Of a stretch of DNA of 64,000 bases, positions 60,920-64,000 are shown piece after piece (position 1 is the first letter of the stretch; each line of letters starts with the position of its first letter). The DNA lies in NCBI GenBank assembly GCA_977006965.1, contig OZ345353.1, positions 372,001 to 436,000 of the forward strand. Direction: 5' to 3'. This stretch comes from Phymatolithon calcareum. Lineage: Eukaryota; Rhodophyta; Florideophyceae; Hapalidiales. The notes beneath the pieces are model-generated. The model did no database searches. It was not told the DNA's origin and worked only from the letters and a program-made list of their open reading frames with translations. Both the position numbers and the translations under genes were made by a program.

Positions 60920-62805
60920 ACAAGTCTATGCATGTGCCATTATGGGAAAATTAAGGCGTGTCACTTATCTTGCGATCAACCTGTCTTGAAGCTCTTCGAA
61001 TGCATTTTGTTGTAATGCAAGGGTGTTCGTATTGCGGTAGAGCAGAAGTGTGCAAACGATTTTGCTTGTGTTCTGGGAGAGTCATTGCTTTGTATGAGTA
61101 CACGCAAAGTCCTGCTCTTGGACATTCCCATAAATGTAAACTCATTGTGAATATGTCTTACAATGAAGAACGAGGCTCACGTCGAGAATAGCTTTCAAGT
61201 AGGGCGCGCTATGTTCAACTTTCTCTTACAAGTTTGCATCTCCAATTGGTGCTCTCGATACCAATTTTCCTTCCAGACAAGTGTCTACCAAGGGCAGTAC
61301 CAGACGAACAGTAGGCCCTAGAAAACCCGGCGGTGGAGATTGCAATGCCATGTCGAAGGCCGGGTTATCGTGGTTCTGGGTGGTCAGCCCCTTGGCGCTC
61401 TTGCGATCGTGTATAGCCTCGTCGTTGCTCAATCTTCAAGGCGAAAGGATGAATTTGCTCTTGCTTTCGTTCCCTGTTTCCACTCTCTGGGCGGAAGCAC
61501 TTTGTCTAAACGCACACTAACTCTACAAACCCTAAAAAGTTTCGAGTGAGGAGCATGCAATCTCCTGCGGTCACACGGACGCATGAAATGCAAATGAATC
61601 TATGTTACTTAGTGAAGAGGATTGGGCTAGCTTTATTATTCTTAGTATTGAATGGGCTTGCCGTGGATAGAAGATTTCGATGGCGCTCACAATGTAGTAC
61701 ATACGAGATGACCGCGTATATCGCTCAACTTGATCTTGAATCATTTCTTCATAGCTCTGCTCTGATTTGATGAACATGATTAGTTGGAGCGGTACAGTCT
61801 CAAGACATCTCACATCGTCTGGGCAAACTCAGCCGTTACATCATGCATGATGCATTCTCCAGGACTATCGTGGGCCTGGAGAATGCATGAAGCATGATGC
61901 TTGTCTTCGGCAGTACGGACATCTGCAGATTGCGCACAACGCACTCTCCCCAACCCGTTTTCATAAATGGAGTGCATCAGAAGTTAGTTTAGAGATAGTC
62001 GCCCCTTTCCTAGACGATTTGAATCTCAAATTTGACCACAATCTTGTACCGCGCCCCCTCTTAGCTGATTCATGTTTTGAAAAAAGTAAGTTGACCATTT
62101 CATCCCCAGCGCTTACTTTTTGATGCGGCATAGCTTTGATGTTCCGCTTTTCCTCGATCGCCGCTTACTTTTGCCCAGTCCGGAAATTAGAGCGTCTGAG
62201 TGAAGAAAATTTCCATGCAGCACTCGGTTTCAGTCATGTTCTCTCCAAAATCTGATGGAAAGAGTTTCTGAGTCTGAACTAAAGGGAATGGAAACCAAAA
62301 ACGGAGAATAAGTATGGCTTTACCCCTTTAGATCACGATAATAGTACTGCGAATAACGACAAGGAGTGTGTTAGTAATTTTATTTACAAGATTCCATCCC
62401 ACGTACAGGATACACACTGTGTGGCACACAGGACCATTAACGGGTGCAAAGTACTTCGAAGCGCTGGCGTGGGATACTGCTGTTGCGGATACTCTCAACT
62501 GTGGATGAAGAGTTTTCGAACACTCTATGGGAAACGACGGCTTTTTAGTATTTGTTCTGGATTATTAGAAATAGCTCACGAGAACCTTCACATCCTTGCG
62601 ACTACACCAGAACTAATAGATACCTGACGTACTTCGAAGCTGTACAAAGTGCAGACCTTGGGGTACGTTGACATCCTTACCGCTATGTACGGTAGTCCTC
62701 TGTCGCAATCCACTACAAACCCCGTCGTTCGAATCAATCGCTCCGATTTTGAACCATCTATCTGTCAGACCGATTTGTGATTTGGACTCTGAGCGATTGG
62801 TTGGC
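60920..62805. other. No gene resolved
   Basis: Several short plus-strand frames (61250-61549, 61546-61770, 62421-62627) may include exons. One, around 61350, reads VIVVLGGQPLGALAIVYSLV, but I could not join them convincingly. A long hairpin lies at 61839-61899. Confidence 0.35.
61839..61899. repeat. Long imperfect hairpin, 25-bp arms
   Basis: The left arm 61839-61863 (CATCATGCATGATGCATTCT...) and the right arm 61875-61899 pair at 23 of 25 positions around an 11-nt loop. Either strand could fold. It is in a non-coding stretch. Confidence 0.8.
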
Positions 62806-63129
62806 ATGACGGCGCCTGTATTGCGGCATACTTCACGGGCTGGAATTCATGTGCTACAGCACGGCTTTGCATGCCTAAGACGCGCCATGAAGCCCGGCTA
62901 TGTACTGCGTTCTCGCTGTTGGAGTCATAGTGCACGTCGACCATCTCATCAAGTGATTACAGATATTACCAGGTCTGCCCCGTCAATGAAGGCTGTCATC
63001 ATTACACTCGCCAGTGATGAAATTCAAGAACGTTGGTTTCCTGTTGTCCTCACTTCACTACGTCTTCGCTGGTCTGACAGTGTAATCCTTTTACGTACTC
63101 CTACCTGTCGTCTCCGTCATGAAAAATGA
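62806..63129 (+). CDS. Weak hypothetical ORF
   Basis: The ATG at 62806 opens 107 codons (MTAPVLRHTSRAGIHVLQHG...), Arg-rich, ending LRTPTCRLRHEK. There is no recognised domain and base use is like the spacer. It may be chance or an exon of an unresolved gene. Confidence 0.25.
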   Translation: MTAPVLRHTSRAGIHVLQHGFACLRRAMKPGYVLRSRCWSHSARRPSHQVITDITRSAPSMKAVIITLASDEIQERWFPVVLTSLRLRWSDSVILLRTPTCRLRHEK

Positions 63130-63884
63130 ACTACAGCCCTATGTTGGCGCAATAAGAGCACTGCTTCGTCTTCTTTATTGCAATAATGACGTACGCCCTG
63201 GAATAGAGCCATGAAGTTATAAATCTGAGTACCTCGATAGGTTTCTTACGGAACAGCTGCTCGATCGATTTTCTGCGCGCTCGTCCAGCACATTATCGTC
63301 AAAAAGATATGCGGGCAATACAGTGTACTATTATCTGGTCAAGTATTTCCTTTGTCCTGGATGGGCCTTTTGTACACTGTGTCACAGGGGGCAGGTTCGT
63401 CGTCTGTGTGATCCTGGTGGCGTGTTGCACTCAGAGAGCTACAGTCGGCCATAAGTTGGTGAAGTAGCCTTTCCCTTCGCGTTCGAGATATGTTGTCAGA
63501 AGGTTCACTGTTTTTGTCTCGATTGTCAGTTTTTCAAGTTGCATTGAGAGGGACTGCTGAATGAGGAAGTAGACCGCAGTCCTATGGCCATGTCATGCCT
63601 AGAAGTGTGCCGAGTAAAAATAGACATGACCTATCGAACATTGTATCTTTCGACTGTCCTGCAGGTCAAGTTTGAGTTCCAAAAACTACTACAGATATCT
63701 GCAATTCATTCATGCTCAGGTCGAATTTAGAAACGATCCCTCACAAAGTCAATAAAGAAAAATGAACAGGTGCAAAAGCTTATCGAAAACAAGCATTTCT
63801 AAGAATCATTTTTTGATCTCAAGTGACGCTGAGCTATTCGGCTCATTAGGCACACGACGTTTCTAATACTCCAAGGACAGAAAA
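63130..63884. other. No gene seen
   Basis: AT-rich spacer without a supported frame. Confidence 0.5.
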
Positions 63885-64000
63885 ATGCCGCTGCCGCGCA
63901 GAAACGTTTCACCCGCAGTACACGTGCACAGTTTTGAGGCGGGAGACTTCGGTTTGGGACGACTTTTTGAGCGAATCATACGTAAGCACATTATTGTCAT
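63885..64000 (+). CDS. Possible gene start, cut by the window end
   Basis: The ATG at 63885 (context AAAAATG) opens MPLPRRNVSPAVHVHSFEAG, then FGLGRLFERIIRKHII, without a stop to the window edge. Family not recognisable from 38 residues. Confidence 0.35.
   Translation, partial: MPLPRRNVSPAVHVHSFEAGDFGLGRLFERIIRKHIIV

Overview
The window is eukaryotic nuclear DNA. Its genes are compact and mostly intronless; the introns I can resolve are short GT-AG introns of about 75 to 130 bases. The gene set mixes general eukaryotic functions (RCL1, PEX19, a ribophorin II/SWP1 subunit, prefoldin 6, a UBC9-type E2) with proteins that look plastid-linked (an ORANGE-like zinc-finger protein, a CA1P-phosphatase-like two-domain histidine phosphatase) and several N-termini with the early Phe seen in red-algal plastid transit peptides. 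The best guess is a red alga, probably a florideophyte with a repeat-rich genome such as Chondrus or Gracilaria. This is inference from gene style, not a database match.

Bases 1 to about 42,600 are a transposon graveyard with one plausible host-type gene (26828-28225, a charged coiled-coil protein) and one possible small two-exon gene (1342-1833). In order: a Ty1/copia RNase H fragment (2-556); a broken PIF/IS5-type DDE transposase (2857-3778); a piggyBac element (4029-6576); LINE-B debris (7150-7560); a hAT derivative (8651-16137) that has received an intact-ended LTR retrotransposon (9383-16084); LINE-A inserted into LINE-B (about 18520-19870); two head-to-head piggyBac copies (20290-24191), one carrying a 656-bp hAT-like element; a hAT transposase relic (24245-25446); another hAT relic (29124-29974); a second LINE-A copy (32130-33571); and a LINE-B-rich block (35442-41430) containing a TA-flanked MITE, a third LINE-A copy and a second 656-bp element. 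Target-site duplications let much of the insertion order be read directly.

Bases from about 42,676 to 64,000 are a gene-dense island on both strands: RCL1 (-), a CBM48 protein with a CaaX end (+), a two-domain histidine phosphatase (-), a small ORF (-), spermidine synthase (+), PEX19 (+), an ORANGE-like protein with three exons (-), an inositol 2-dehydrogenase-like oxidoreductase (+), a GST (+), an NDUFA4/B12D-like protein (-), a small ORF (+), a ribophorin II/SWP1 family subunit (-), prefoldin subunit 6 with three exons (-) and a UBC9-type E2 with four exons (+). The last 3 kb hold only weak ORFs, a long imperfect hairpin and a possible gene start that runs off the end. The host genes are housekeeping functions without an evident shared pathway.

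The most unusual observations concern the mobile elements: a LINE family whose copies end in runs of C rather than A, each flanked by a target duplication; a piggyBac family apparently flanked by CTAG instead of TTAA; an LTR element with apparently identical LTRs whose coding region is split by one stop and one frame change; and twin 656-bp elements, one of which has split an otherwise continuous LINE reading frame.
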